Shown here: positions 9,201 through 16,719 of the stretch, in pieces
Layout of the letters: every line of letters starts with the position of its first letter
Position numbering within the stretch: position 1 is the stretch's first letter
From: an uncultured Lachnospiraceae bacterium
GTDB taxonomy: Bacteria; Bacillota; Clostridia; Lachnospirales; Lachnospiraceae
Assembly (NCBI GenBank): GCA_902763335.1
Contig: CACWRR010000048.1
Coordinates: 1 to 34,079, forward strand
Direction of reading: 5' to 3'
DNA length: 34,079 bases
The notes under the pieces: generated by a model
Databases searched by the model: none
Told to the model about the DNA's origin: nothing
The model's input: only the letters and a program-made list of their open reading frames with translations
Position numbers and translations under genes: made by a program

Positions 9201-10691
9201 TGCCTCCGATGACATTTCTGATATTTTCTCTTTTTTTGTCCTGCAATCATCAAGCCTGAATTCAAGTACCGCCATCTCCTTCACGTCACTGGCAGTCCTG
9301 CTTCCATATTCATCTATATTTTTCTGTTCCTGACTGAGAATCTCACTCTCATGTGCCAGTATGTTATCTATCTCCTGCGTCCGCTCATCACAGTATTTTT
9401 TCCATGCAGATGTCAATGACTTCAGTTCGTCTGTCAGACTGTTTTTATCTTTCATGGAATAGTCAAGCATTTCCCTTGTGCGGTCATACTCCTGCTTATA
9501 ATAAATATACTCAAGGTAATCATTTCCGCTTTCTTTTACAATGAGTTCTTTTCTGAGTCTGTCTTCTTTCTCCTGCTCTCCGGCTATAATATCTGAATAT
9601 TCTTTAAGTCTGATTTTATATCCGTCAAGCTCATTTGCCTTTTTCATAACTTTTGCAGTTTCAACTCTGCGGCTTAAGTTCCGTTTCTCATCGGTCACAT
9701 AAGCCTTTCTGTCAGCGGCAGTGACTCTTTCCCGCTTCTTCTCGCTCTCTTCTCTTATAACAGTATTGTACGCCTTTGAAATCTCTGTTTCCAACTCGTC
9801 CATTCCTATATACAGCTGTTTTATACCCTGTATTCTGTCGGAGAAATCTTTAAGCAGTGTCATCTGTCTGTCATAATTGTGCAATTCATTCTTCTTTTTT
9901 GACAGTTCAAGCAGCTTATCCTTAATATCTAAAAGCGTTTTTGCCATGCTGCTCTGTTCTTCTTCATTTCCATACTTATTCTGAAATGATTTCTGAATGA
10001 TTTCCTCTATAAGAAGGTCCTCAACCACTTTTCTTGTAGTTTTATAATTAGTCTCAAAATATGTCCTTACATGTCCCTCAGTCTTGTTTATTCCCCTTAT
10101 AATCTCCCAATGACTCTCATACAGTCCATATCTGCTGATGAATTTCTGGTAATCGCCTTTTCTCTCAAAAATATGAACCTCCACATTAAAATCTTTTCTC
10201 TCAAGGTCCTTTAGATAATTCTTAAGTCCGCTGTATGTTACCCTCTCTCCGTCTCTTGTAAGTGGGAGATTTTTTATGTCGTTGTCATTATATTTCTTAT
10301 AAAAAATGCAGTAATTAAAGTATTCTATCTCTGCCGTATTTCTCTGATTTTCCTCACCACTGTCCTTAGCACGTCTCGCACAGAATCCGGTGAGCATATA
10401 TTTAAATCCGTCTCTTATATGTGCGTCTCCGAGTATCCATTCCACCATGGAATGAATAACTGTATTTCCCTGATTTGTTCTGAACAGTTTCTCTATAGGC
10501 TGCTTCTCATCAAGTGTACAATTGGGTATAAGATTCTGCATAAGAAGAAGCATAAGCACACTTTTTCCGCCACCGTTTGCCAGATCATAGATTGTGTTCT
10601 TTCCTGAAAAACGCATCATAAAATCATCATAGTACTGTGTGCCAAAATTGTATTTTACATTATTCACTCTGATTCTGTTTATATGTGGCAT
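6282..10691 (-). CDS. SMC-like ATPase, JetC/MksB family (Wadjet-like condensin)
   Basis: The protein has 1469 residues. The Walker A motif is near the N-terminus (A38-NGGGKS44 in a DLANGGGKSVLM context), followed by about 1200 residues of charged heptad-rich coiled coil. The C-terminal ATPase half contains a signature-like GSTGQSQG (1344-1351) and a Walker B strand (KVIFID, ending at D1384). This split-ATPase, long-coiled-coil plan is that of SMC/MukB/JetC proteins. The start codon overlaps the end of the JetB-like gene by 32 bp and follows AAAGGAG. The order JetA-, JetB-, JetC-like matches Wadjet/MksFEB operons, whose complexes extrude DNA loops and, with the JetD nuclease, cleave small circular DNA. 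No JetD follows here. The residue after the Walker B Asp is Asn (N1385) where the catalytic Glu is normally found. Confidence 0.82.
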   Translation of the reverse strand: MPHINRIRVNNVKYNFGTQYYDDFMMRFSGKNTIYDLANGGGKSVLMLLLMQNLIPNCTLDEKQPIEKLFRTNQGNTVIHSMVEWILGDAHIRDGFKYMLTGFCARRAKDSGEENQRNTAEIEYFNYCIFYKKYNDNDIKNLPLTRDGERVTYSGLKNYLKDLERKDFNVEVHIFERKGDYQKFISRYGLYESHWEIIRGINKTEGHVRTYFETNYKTTRKVVEDLLIEEIIQKSFQNKYGNEEEQSSMAKTLLDIKDKLLELSKKKNELHNYDRQMTLLKDFSDRIQGIKQLYIGMDELETEISKAYNTVIREESEKKRERVTAADRKAYVTDEKRNLSRRVETAKVMKKANELDGYKIRLKEYSDIIAGEQEKEDRLRKELIVKESGNDYLEYIYYKQEYDRTREMLDYSMKDKNSLTDELKSLTSAWKKYCDERTQEIDNILAHESEILSQEQKNIDEYGSRTASDVKEMAVLEFRLDDCRTKKEKISEMSSEARNNSGILLPAMASEELKKTDEAIAEKTKILDELTAHYEQIEKQRKEYINTRQNIDITIDNLNDKLKWHMDRLSENMEKQKKIDAICRVYGEADYNNLDAAIRNALRDKIRDIGLIRDKKELLEKRLDARMNGKAFEEPENVAAVMDYIERYHGDKAKTGLDYLKNTDEDVRNELLEKFPILPYSIVVTDGFDELSGDSRICETVAGMTPVVMINESALTKETFVNDIYDSEKLIYIVDDMGLTENEDKRLQNIKELGDEISKLCKEADRQAETESVMEDDYALIAGASGLAGERENLSKQIEDIKYNIKLNESKIESLMQDSQEWDTTLADTGREMEQIRKSLSEEQKQKYILEEVKKYYEEIKKIDAETLRVSERLEELRKNNENVRARADALKRQMENRKQKMETLSGEKDRINKEWKEIYEPYYSSDIAPYETEDVTQLKARLDGVVEAVATELSGLKDKQKLLNNYSVSMEKTLQRIRYKGQSAQEYEKLYAAGELSEVSEQILGEIKNQAEDIRKNIDKYTQLEREMSSKCDRLEGNIANAVQVISEKYGYYEEESIDADDVDIFISENDAMLNEYVQEIKKTDETLAVLDNDINRLTMIKKDIENRMEMEGISLKETDDYYERGTDIESKSRDIIKKYEKFRNDVRSRREDFIHEKQLLEETMRSAGGEAMAEEIRANVDMPESSTQTDELTEMLAETVRCLELEKDMVGRGIEDMEKIKENFESQCLQNCLNIKTELERLPKLSCIVMDGENISMINLRIPYKSPEVYKGQMSEYIDETARNADELESTDERIKYIRSRLSWKKLFAVIVTDMNAIKLNLYKRERIKEQSRYLPYEEAVGSTGQSQGIYIQFLVSVINYISSINSKNADTSGTGKVIFIDNPFGAAKDVYIWEPIFKLLKTNNVQLIVPARGATPAITGRFDVNYVLGQKLVGNRQQTVVTDYFSNIENEEIEYTKMSYEQTSLF

Positions 10692-11400
10692 CTTCTGCTG
10701 CTCCTTTCACTATATTGTACAATTCACCCTTATACTGTTCAAAGTAATTTTCAATCAGTGCCGAAAGTCTCCCTGTAGGATAATATCTTCCCTCATTTTC
10801 CACAAGAAGTCCCTGTTTCTCCATAAAATTAAACACCATCTTTACAAATCCTGATTTTGAACCTCTCGCAGCTTTTACGACAGAAGTCTCCTCGCTGATA
10901 ACAAGTGGAAGCTCCTCCCACAATGCCGCTACAGCCTCAAAGCTGTTTTCCTTAACCTCATCCAGTGTCATGATTCCTATATTCTTCATGGTAGAGGCAA
11001 GCATTCCATCAACTGTATTTATTATATCTTCTCTTCTCACATACTCTGTAAATGTACCTGTAGACGTATCCGTATAAAATCTTGTTATAACACCGTACAT
11101 TATAAAATAACACAGATACAGTTCCCGATTTACTCTTATACCTATCTCTCTTTTTAATTCCTCGTTACTGTATCCGAATACTTTGTTTCCTACCCCCGGT
11201 GAAACATACAGTGTATCCTTATATTCATACAGTGAAAGGTTCATTTTCTTACACATCATTGTAACTATGTCATACACCTGTGCATTATCGTTATATTCAT
11301 CATAAAGAGAGGCTGTATCTTTATTTTTTCTGCTGATTTCCTCGCCTTTTATCAATGCTGAAAATATCTCCAGCGCCTTTTCCAGATTTCTGTTTTCCAT
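10660..11400 (-). CDS. JetB/MksE-like condensin accessory subunit (DUF6063-type)
   Basis: The protein has 246 residues from the ATG at 11400, preceded by GGAG at 7 bp; a GTG two codons upstream lacks spacing. It is a mostly helical protein without catalytic motifs, with winged-helix-like segments (VSPGVGNKVFGYSNEEL, FVKMVFNFMEKQGLLVENEGRYYPT). It lies between the JetA-like and JetC-like genes and overlaps the latter, the position of the KITE/MukE-type subunit in Wadjet and MksBEF operons. Assignment to the DUF6063/JetB group rests on recalled family character and gene order, not on a search. Expected role: bridging the kleisin-like JetA subunit to the SMC ATPase in the cytoplasm. Confidence 0.68.
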   Translation of the reverse strand: MENRNLEKALEIFSALIKGEEISRKNKDTASLYDEYNDNAQVYDIVTMMCKKMNLSLYEYKDTLYVSPGVGNKVFGYSNEELKREIGIRVNRELYLCYFIMYGVITRFYTDTSTGTFTEYVRREDIINTVDGMLASTMKNIGIMTLDEVKENSFEAVAALWEELPLVISEETSVVKAARGSKSGFVKMVFNFMEKQGLLVENEGRYYPTGRLSALIENYFEQYKGELYNIVKGAAEDATYKQNQSE

Positions 11401-11424
11401 ATGCACACTCCATTTCCAAACACT

Positions 11425-12954
11425 TTAGTGACTATCTTCTTCTGCACAGATTATCAGATTCATTCTCTCTGAAATCCCCTCGGATACTATCTCCTGTCCC
11501 GTTGTCTGTATATTAAATACCAGATTTTTATATACCATATACCGTTCTTCGCTTTCTTCAAGATACTCTTTTATAATCTCCTCAAGAAATGTATCTGTCC
11601 GGCTGATTATATCATTTACGGAGTAATGTTTCTTCTGGCACAGATGAACCAGATATGAATACCAGTCACCATTTTTGAGTACATCTTTTCCCGTTGTATC
11701 TGATACTGCATTTTCAAACTCTGTAAGTTCGATTTCCCGCTTAGATTTCACTAGTTTAAAAAAAACATCCGTAAATATCCGGTAATTCCATTTTATTCTC
11801 TCATCCTCTTTTTCATCTTCATAGACATAATCCTTAATCTCCTCATCTGTTATTTTTTCTCCCGCCTCTTCTTTTTCCGGCCCATATGTCAGCATATCGT
11901 CTATGCTCACAAGGTCGAATCTTTTTCTGATGTTTAAGCCAAGCATCGGCATTATAATATTCTCAAGGAGTTCTGTCCTGTCTGTCTCCATAACTCTGCT
12001 CATATAATCCGTAAAGTCAAATGATGTTCTGAGTCTTCCATACTTAGCTTTAGATATAAGTTCATCCGCTTTCATCTGCAAATCAGTACACTCACTTAAC
12101 AGTTTTCCATGTCTGGTGATTGCCCTGTTAAGTTCACTCTCAAGCTGGTATATTTCCTCCATGGCAGAATAAAAGCTGTTCTCCCGCTCACCCTGTCTGA
12201 GTGCCTGATCTATCAGCTCCTTATTTTTCGCAAAAAGCTTCTGCTCCTCATCAAACCACTTAACTACATTATCATTAAAGTCCTGATATTCCCTGACACC
12301 CTTAAATACATCGTGGCTTAATATATTAAGAACCTCGTTCTTTCTCGCTATTATCCGTCCTACTTCATTATTAATCCGTCTGACTACCTGTGTTCCACCC
12401 CTGAAATTCTTCGACGATATGAGTTTTCCCAAAAGAAGCTGCTCCATAGTTATGTTGCTCTCATCCTTTACCTCTTTAGTATCAAGATAAAATTCGATTG
12501 CATCAGAAGTTATACTGTAATACACCGTGTCATTCTCAATCCTGCTGTCTATCAACCGCACTCTGACATTCTGCTTCTTCTTATCCACCGGATTGAAATA
12601 TTCATACACAAACGGTTTTCCATCATTTCTTATCTTATCAAATATATACAGTACCAGTTCTTTCTCAATGTCTTCATCAGGTCTTACACCGAAATCCCTG
12701 TGTAGGATTTCCACCATAAAATCATAGTACTGCTCATATGTTACATATTCTTCCTCAAAATTATTTTTCTCAATAAAAAAACGTAGTACTGCCATCAGAA
12801 TATATCCCATATCAAGACATTCAAATTCTCCATCCCTGTACTGCTTAAAGGATGTATCTGCCACCTTGAAAAATGGGTAATATTTTCTGATATTCAGCAT
12901 ACGTTCACTATGGTCATATATAATATCACGCGTCAACACATATTCTTCGGACAT
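11425..12954 (-). CDS. JetA/MksF-like kleisin subunit (DUF5716-type)
   Basis: The protein has 509 residues, with ATG preceded by AAAGGA 21 bp after the recR stop codon. It resembles the JetA/DUF5716 group: an N-terminal winged-helix-like region (MSEEYVLTRDIIYDHSERML, LDMGYILMAVLRFFIEKNN), a long central helical stretch (around residues 200-310, FDEEQKLFAKNKELIDQALRQ), and a C-terminal region likely to contact the SMC head. No enzymatic motif is seen. It is first of the three condensin-type genes and appears translationally linked to recR. In characterised systems this subunit is the kleisin that closes the SMC ring. The identification relies on length, fold character and operon order. Confidence 0.72.
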   Translation of the reverse strand: MSEEYVLTRDIIYDHSERMLNIRKYYPFFKVADTSFKQYRDGEFECLDMGYILMAVLRFFIEKNNFEEEYVTYEQYYDFMVEILHRDFGVRPDEDIEKELVLYIFDKIRNDGKPFVYEYFNPVDKKKQNVRVRLIDSRIENDTVYYSITSDAIEFYLDTKEVKDESNITMEQLLLGKLISSKNFRGGTQVVRRINNEVGRIIARKNEVLNILSHDVFKGVREYQDFNDNVVKWFDEEQKLFAKNKELIDQALRQGERENSFYSAMEEIYQLESELNRAITRHGKLLSECTDLQMKADELISKAKYGRLRTSFDFTDYMSRVMETDRTELLENIIMPMLGLNIRKRFDLVSIDDMLTYGPEKEEAGEKITDEEIKDYVYEDEKEDERIKWNYRIFTDVFFKLVKSKREIELTEFENAVSDTTGKDVLKNGDWYSYLVHLCQKKHYSVNDIISRTDTFLEEIIKEYLEESEERYMVYKNLVFNIQTTGQEIVSEGISERMNLIICAEEDSH

Positions 12955-12975
12955 ATCTGCTTTCGTTCCTTTCCA

Positions 12976-13572
12976 TTACATATCTGTTCTGCCCTCTAAT
13001 GCCCTAAGCAGTGTCACTTCATCGATATATTCGAGATCGCCTCCCACCGGAACTCCGCTGGCTATTCGGCTGACCTTGATTCCTGCCGGTTTGATAAGCT
13101 TACTTATATATAATGCTGTAGCCTCGCCTTCCACGCTTGAATTCGTAGATATGATAACCTCTTTCACATCCCCGCGGAGTCTTTCCATAAGTTCTTTTAA
13201 CTTTATGTCATTTGGTCCTATTCCAAGTGTCGGTGATATGGCACCATGCAACACATGATACACACCATTATACTTTCCTGTCTTTTCATAAGCTGCAAGA
13301 TCTCTGGTATTCTCCACCACCATTATAACACTGTGGTCTCTCTTATCACTTCTGCATATAGGACATACTTCATCATCCGTCAGTGTAAAACAGCATTTGC
13401 AATATCTTACATGACTCTTCGCCTTGATTATGGCATCCGTAAATCCATTCACCTGTTCCTGCGGCATATTGAGTATATAGAACGCAAGCCTCTGGGCTGA
13501 CTTGCTGCCAACACCCGGAAGCTTTGCAAATTCTTCTATCAACTTATTAATATATTTACTGTAGTAATCCAT
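12976..13572 (-). CDS. recR: recombination mediator RecR
   Basis: Full length at 198 residues. It shows the helix-hairpin-helix [11 protein letters not shown] (residues 18-28), a zinc finger with C58, C61, C70 and C73, and a TOPRIM domain beginning at [11 protein letters not shown] with the later EGEATALYI segment. RecR works with RecF/RecO to load RecA onto SSB-coated single-stranded DNA at gaps and stalled forks. It lies 8 bp after ybaB, the usual dnaX-ybaB-recR arrangement. Confidence 0.97.
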   Translation of the reverse strand: MDYYSKYINKLIEEFAKLPGVGSKSAQRLAFYILNMPQEQVNGFTDAIIKAKSHVRYCKCCFTLTDDEVCPICRSDKRDHSVIMVVENTRDLAAYEKTGKYNGVYHVLHGAISPTLGIGPNDIKLKELMERLRGDVKEVIISTNSSVEGEATALYISKLIKPAGIKVSRIASGVPVGGDLEYIDEVTLLRALEGRTDM

Positions 13573-13580
13573 ACTTTACC

Positions 13581-13925
13581 TTAGAACGGAAATCCTCCGC
13601 CTAATCCTCCTGTTATCTTAGCCATCTGGCTCTGAGATATCTCTTCCATCTGTCTGAGTGCTTCATTTGTTGCCGCTACTATAAGGTCCTCAAGCATCTC
13701 TATATCATCAGGATCAACAACCTCTTCCGATATCTTCACGCTGACTACTTCTTTCTTACCTGATACCGTAACCTCAACTGCACCGCCGCCTGCTTTTGCA
13801 GTGACTTCCTTGCTCTCAAGCTCCTTGGTAGTCTCTTCCATCTGTCTCTGCATCTTCTGCGCCTGTTTCATAAGGTTGTTCATGTTTCCCGGCATTCCAC
13901 CCGGAAATCCTCCTCTTTTTGCCAT
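13581..13925 (-). CDS. ybaB: nucleoid-associated protein, YbaB/EbfC family
   Basis: The protein has 114 residues with the Gly/Met/Asn-rich N-terminus ([20 protein letters not shown]) followed by the conserved [20 protein letters not shown] segment of YbaB/EbfC. The family forms dimers that bind DNA. It sits between dnaX (1-bp gap) and recR (8-bp gap), so co-transcription and translational coupling are likely. Confidence 0.95.
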   Translation of the reverse strand: MAKRGGFPGGMPGNMNNLMKQAQKMQRQMEETTKELESKEVTAKAGGGAVEVTVSGKKEVVSVKISEEVVDPDDIEMLEDLIVAATNEALRQMEEISQSQMAKITGGLGGGFPF

Positions 13926-13926
13926 G

Positions 13927-15525
13927 TTAAAAATCCTCCTCTTCTATATCCATATTAATCGCATTTTTTATTTCCGTATAATTGTCATTATAATGCTGCT
14001 CAGGCTGAAGAAGTTTTATCTCAACTTCTATGGATTTGCCTGTTATATCAGCCAGCATCTTTTCAATCTCTGAAGTTCTGTTATTTTCTTCACTTTTATC
14101 ACGGCCAATAAACATAGTATAATTGATTTCATTCTGAAATACAAGATAAAGCTTATTATCTTCTCCTGCACTTACCTTGCAGTCACGGAGACATGCTCTC
14201 TGTGCACCGTTCATCTGCATCATTATTCTGCCCCAGTTTGCCGCCGCCTGTTTTATATCCTCAGGGATAGCCTTCGGGAGTGGTGCCTTAGTCTCTGCCG
14301 GTACATTTTGCAATATAGTATTTATCTGCTGCGTCTCCGTACTCTGCTGTGGAATACTTATATTTATCTCACCTGAATCCAGTCTGTGTTCTATCTGTTC
14401 AAGTCTCTGAAGAATAGAATCATAATTCTTCTCCATCGCCGGTCTTGTAAGTTTAATGAGTGCAACTTCTATAAGAACTCTCTTTTGCGATGCAAACTTT
14501 AACTTACCGCTGAGTTCCGAAAATACCCTGATATATCTCATCAGTGTGTCTGTGTTTATCTTCTCTGCCTCTTCCTGCATGGCAGCCATACGCTCAGCCG
14601 ACGCATCCACAACTTCCTGTGCATTGTCAGATGCCGATATAAGCAACAGATTTCTTAAATACCAGACAAAATCCATAACGAATTGTGACAAATCTCTTCC
14701 AAGCATAATAAGTTCATCAAGCTTGTGTATGCAGCTGATGGAATCTCCTGCCACAATATGTTCTAACATTTCACTAAACACCTGCGTATCCACCGCACCA
14801 AGTACTTCGAGTACATTATCATAAGTAAGTTCCCTATCCATGTAAAATGCACTGCACTGGTCCAGCAGACTGAGTGCGTCTCGCATGGAACCGTCTGCCG
14901 CTTTGGCTATATATTTAAGCGCCCTGTCCTCTGCCTGCATACCCTCTATATCGCACAGTTCACACATTCTGGCAGATATGGTATCCACATTTATCCTCTT
15001 AAAATCATATCGCTGACATCTCGAAAGTATGGTTATGGGTATCTTATGCACCTCAGTCGTTGCAAGTACAAACATTACATATGACGGTGGTTCCTCCAGT
15101 GTCTTTAACAATGCGTTGAACGCTCCTATGGACAGCATATGAACCTCATCTATGATGTATACCTTATATCTTCCCTCTGTCGGTGAATACTTGACTTCCT
15201 CTACTATCTGCCTGATATTTTCCACGCCGTTATTTGATGCGGCATCTATCTCAATGACATTCATGGATGTTCCATTATTTATGGATTTGCACACTTCACA
15301 TTCATTGCACGGATTCCCATCCACCGGATTCAGACAATTTACCGCCTTTGCAAATATCTTGGCAACACTTGTCTTACCTGTTCCTCTTGTTCCGCAAAAC
15401 AGATAGGCATGTCCTATCCTATCTGCTCTTATCTGATTTTTAAGTGTCGAAGTAATATGTTCCTGTCCCTTAACACCTTCAAAATCCTGCGGTCTGAATT
15501 TTCTATATAACGCTGTATATGACAT
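13927..15525 (-). CDS. dnaX: DNA polymerase III subunit gamma/tau
   Basis: The protein has 532 residues. It begins with the typical [13 protein letters not shown] and carries Walker A GTRGTGKT (45-52), a zinc module with C64, C73, C76 and C79, Walker B IIDEVH (D126, E127) and the SRC motif (168-170) that supplies the arginine finger in clamp loaders. The C-terminal third is variable, as usual for tau. It is part of the clamp-loader ATPase that opens the beta clamp at the replication fork. I did not identify a programmed frameshift site for a short gamma form. The gene starts 4 bp after the pfkA stop codon. Confidence 0.97.
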   Translation of the reverse strand: MSYTALYRKFRPQDFEGVKGQEHITSTLKNQIRADRIGHAYLFCGTRGTGKTSVAKIFAKAVNCLNPVDGNPCNECEVCKSINNGTSMNVIEIDAASNNGVENIRQIVEEVKYSPTEGRYKVYIIDEVHMLSIGAFNALLKTLEEPPSYVMFVLATTEVHKIPITILSRCQRYDFKRINVDTISARMCELCDIEGMQAEDRALKYIAKAADGSMRDALSLLDQCSAFYMDRELTYDNVLEVLGAVDTQVFSEMLEHIVAGDSISCIHKLDELIMLGRDLSQFVMDFVWYLRNLLLISASDNAQEVVDASAERMAAMQEEAEKINTDTLMRYIRVFSELSGKLKFASQKRVLIEVALIKLTRPAMEKNYDSILQRLEQIEHRLDSGEINISIPQQSTETQQINTILQNVPAETKAPLPKAIPEDIKQAAANWGRIMMQMNGAQRACLRDCKVSAGEDNKLYLVFQNEINYTMFIGRDKSEENNRTSEIEKMLADITGKSIEVEIKLLQPEQHYNDNYTEIKNAINMDIEEEDF

Positions 15526-15529
15526 TTTA

Positions 15530-16600
15530 TTAATCTCCGAAGCTTATTCCCAGATTCTTTATCTCATGTATAAATGAAGAGTCAGGCTCTACCATCTTAA
15601 GTTTTCCTGCCACTTCTCCAAGTGGAACTTTTACTATCTCTCCATTTTTCATTCCAACCATGTATCCGTATTCTTTATTCAATATAAGTTCTGCTGCTGC
15701 CGAACCGAATCTTGTCGAAATAACTCTGTCATAAGGACACGGTCCGCCACCTCTCTGTGTATGTCCCGGTATGGTAACTCTGACTTCCTGTCCTGTACGT
15801 TTCTCTATCTCTGCTCCGACTTCATATGAAATAGAAGGATACTGGGTCTTTGCTCTTTTCTTTTTTAATTCTTTCTTTGATAGTGCCGCATCCTCTTTTG
15901 ATATGGCACCTTCCGCAACAGCAAGTATTGAAAATCTCTTGCCCTCTTCGGTACGTTTCTGGATAGCCTTTACGACCTTATCTATATCATATGGTATCTC
16001 CGGCAGAAGGATTATATCCGCTCCGCCTGCAACTCCGGCATGTAATGTGAGCCATCCTACCTTATGTCCCATAACTTCAACTATGAACACTCTTCCGTGT
16101 GATGCTGCCGTTGTATGGATACAGTCAATTGCACTTGTCGCAATGTCTACCGCACTCTGGAAACCAAATGTAATATCCGTTCCCCATATATCATTGTCAA
16201 TGGTCTTAGGAAGTGTCACTACATTAAGTCCCTGCTCTGACAAAAGATTGGCTGTCTTGTGAGTTCCGTTTCCACCAAGAATAACAAGGCACTCAAGTCC
16301 TAATTTCTTATATGTTTTCTTCATTGCCTCAACCTTGTCCATTCCGTTGGCATCAGGTGTTCCCATAAGTTTAAAAGGCTGTCTGGATGTTCCTATAATA
16401 GTTCCACCCTGTGTAAGAATTCCCGAAAAATCTTTCGGTTCCATAGTATGATACTCTCCGTACATAAGTCCTTTGTATCCCTCATGAAACCCTATTATTT
16501 CCACGTCCTTTAAATTATTATATAATGTTTTCGCAACACCTCTCATAGAAGCATTAAGACTCTGACAATCTCCACCGCTGGTAAGCATTCCTATCTTCAT
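15530..16600 (-). CDS. pfkA: 6-phosphofructokinase, mixed-signature (group III-like)
   Basis: The protein has 356 residues, longer than the roughly 320 of the E. coli-type enzyme. It shows the phosphofructokinase hallmarks: TSGGDCQSLNASMRG, GGTIIGTSR, GGNGT (109-113), PKTIDND (131-137), and MGHKVGWLTLHAG. In this family the residue after GGN/GGD (Gly here) and the residue before TIDND separate ATP- from pyrophosphate-dependent enzymes; here the pair is Gly with Lys132. Gly favours ATP, while Lys is found in PPi-type and actinobacterial group III enzymes, so ATP is the more likely phosphoryl donor but this is not settled. Asn111 replaces the usual metal-contacting Asp. It is the first gene of the long leftward train and has a strong promoter upstream. 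Confidence 0.9.
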   Translation of the reverse strand: MKIGMLTSGGDCQSLNASMRGVAKTLYNNLKDVEIIGFHEGYKGLMYGEYHTMEPKDFSGILTQGGTIIGTSRQPFKLMGTPDANGMDKVEAMKKTYKKLGLECLVILGGNGTHKTANLLSEQGLNVVTLPKTIDNDIWGTDITFGFQSAVDIATSAIDCIHTTAASHGRVFIVEVMGHKVGWLTLHAGVAGGADIILLPEIPYDIDKVVKAIQKRTEEGKRFSILAVAEGAISKEDAALSKKELKKKRAKTQYPSISYEVGAEIEKRTGQEVRVTIPGHTQRGGGPCPYDRVISTRFGSAAAELILNKEYGYMVGMKNGEIVKVPLGEVAGKLKMVEPDSSFIHEIKNLGISFGD

Positions 16601-16635
16601 ATATCATATCCACCTTTCCGATTTCGCTAAGTAAT

Positions 16636-16664
16636 ATTATATAATATTTTTCAAGGGTTCTCAA
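16636..16664 (-). promoter_or_regulatory. sigma-70-type promoter for pfkA and the genes downstream
   Basis: TTGAGA (16659-16664) and a perfect TATAAT (16636-16641), exactly 17 bp apart on the minus strand, lie about 36 bp upstream of the pfkA ATG. Direct repeats of TCAAGGGT (16651-16658 and 16661-16668) overlap the -35 box. Confidence 0.75.
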
Positions 16665-16719
16665 GGGTGTAGGGGTTATTAGTTTGTAAAGTTTTTGTAT
16701 GGAAATGCAGCCGTCATGT

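Noticed and set aside
6282-12954. MukBEF
   Set aside because: MukBEF is typical of gammaproteobacteria. The DNPFG Walker B and gene neighbourhood fit Wadjet/MksBEF-like proteins better.
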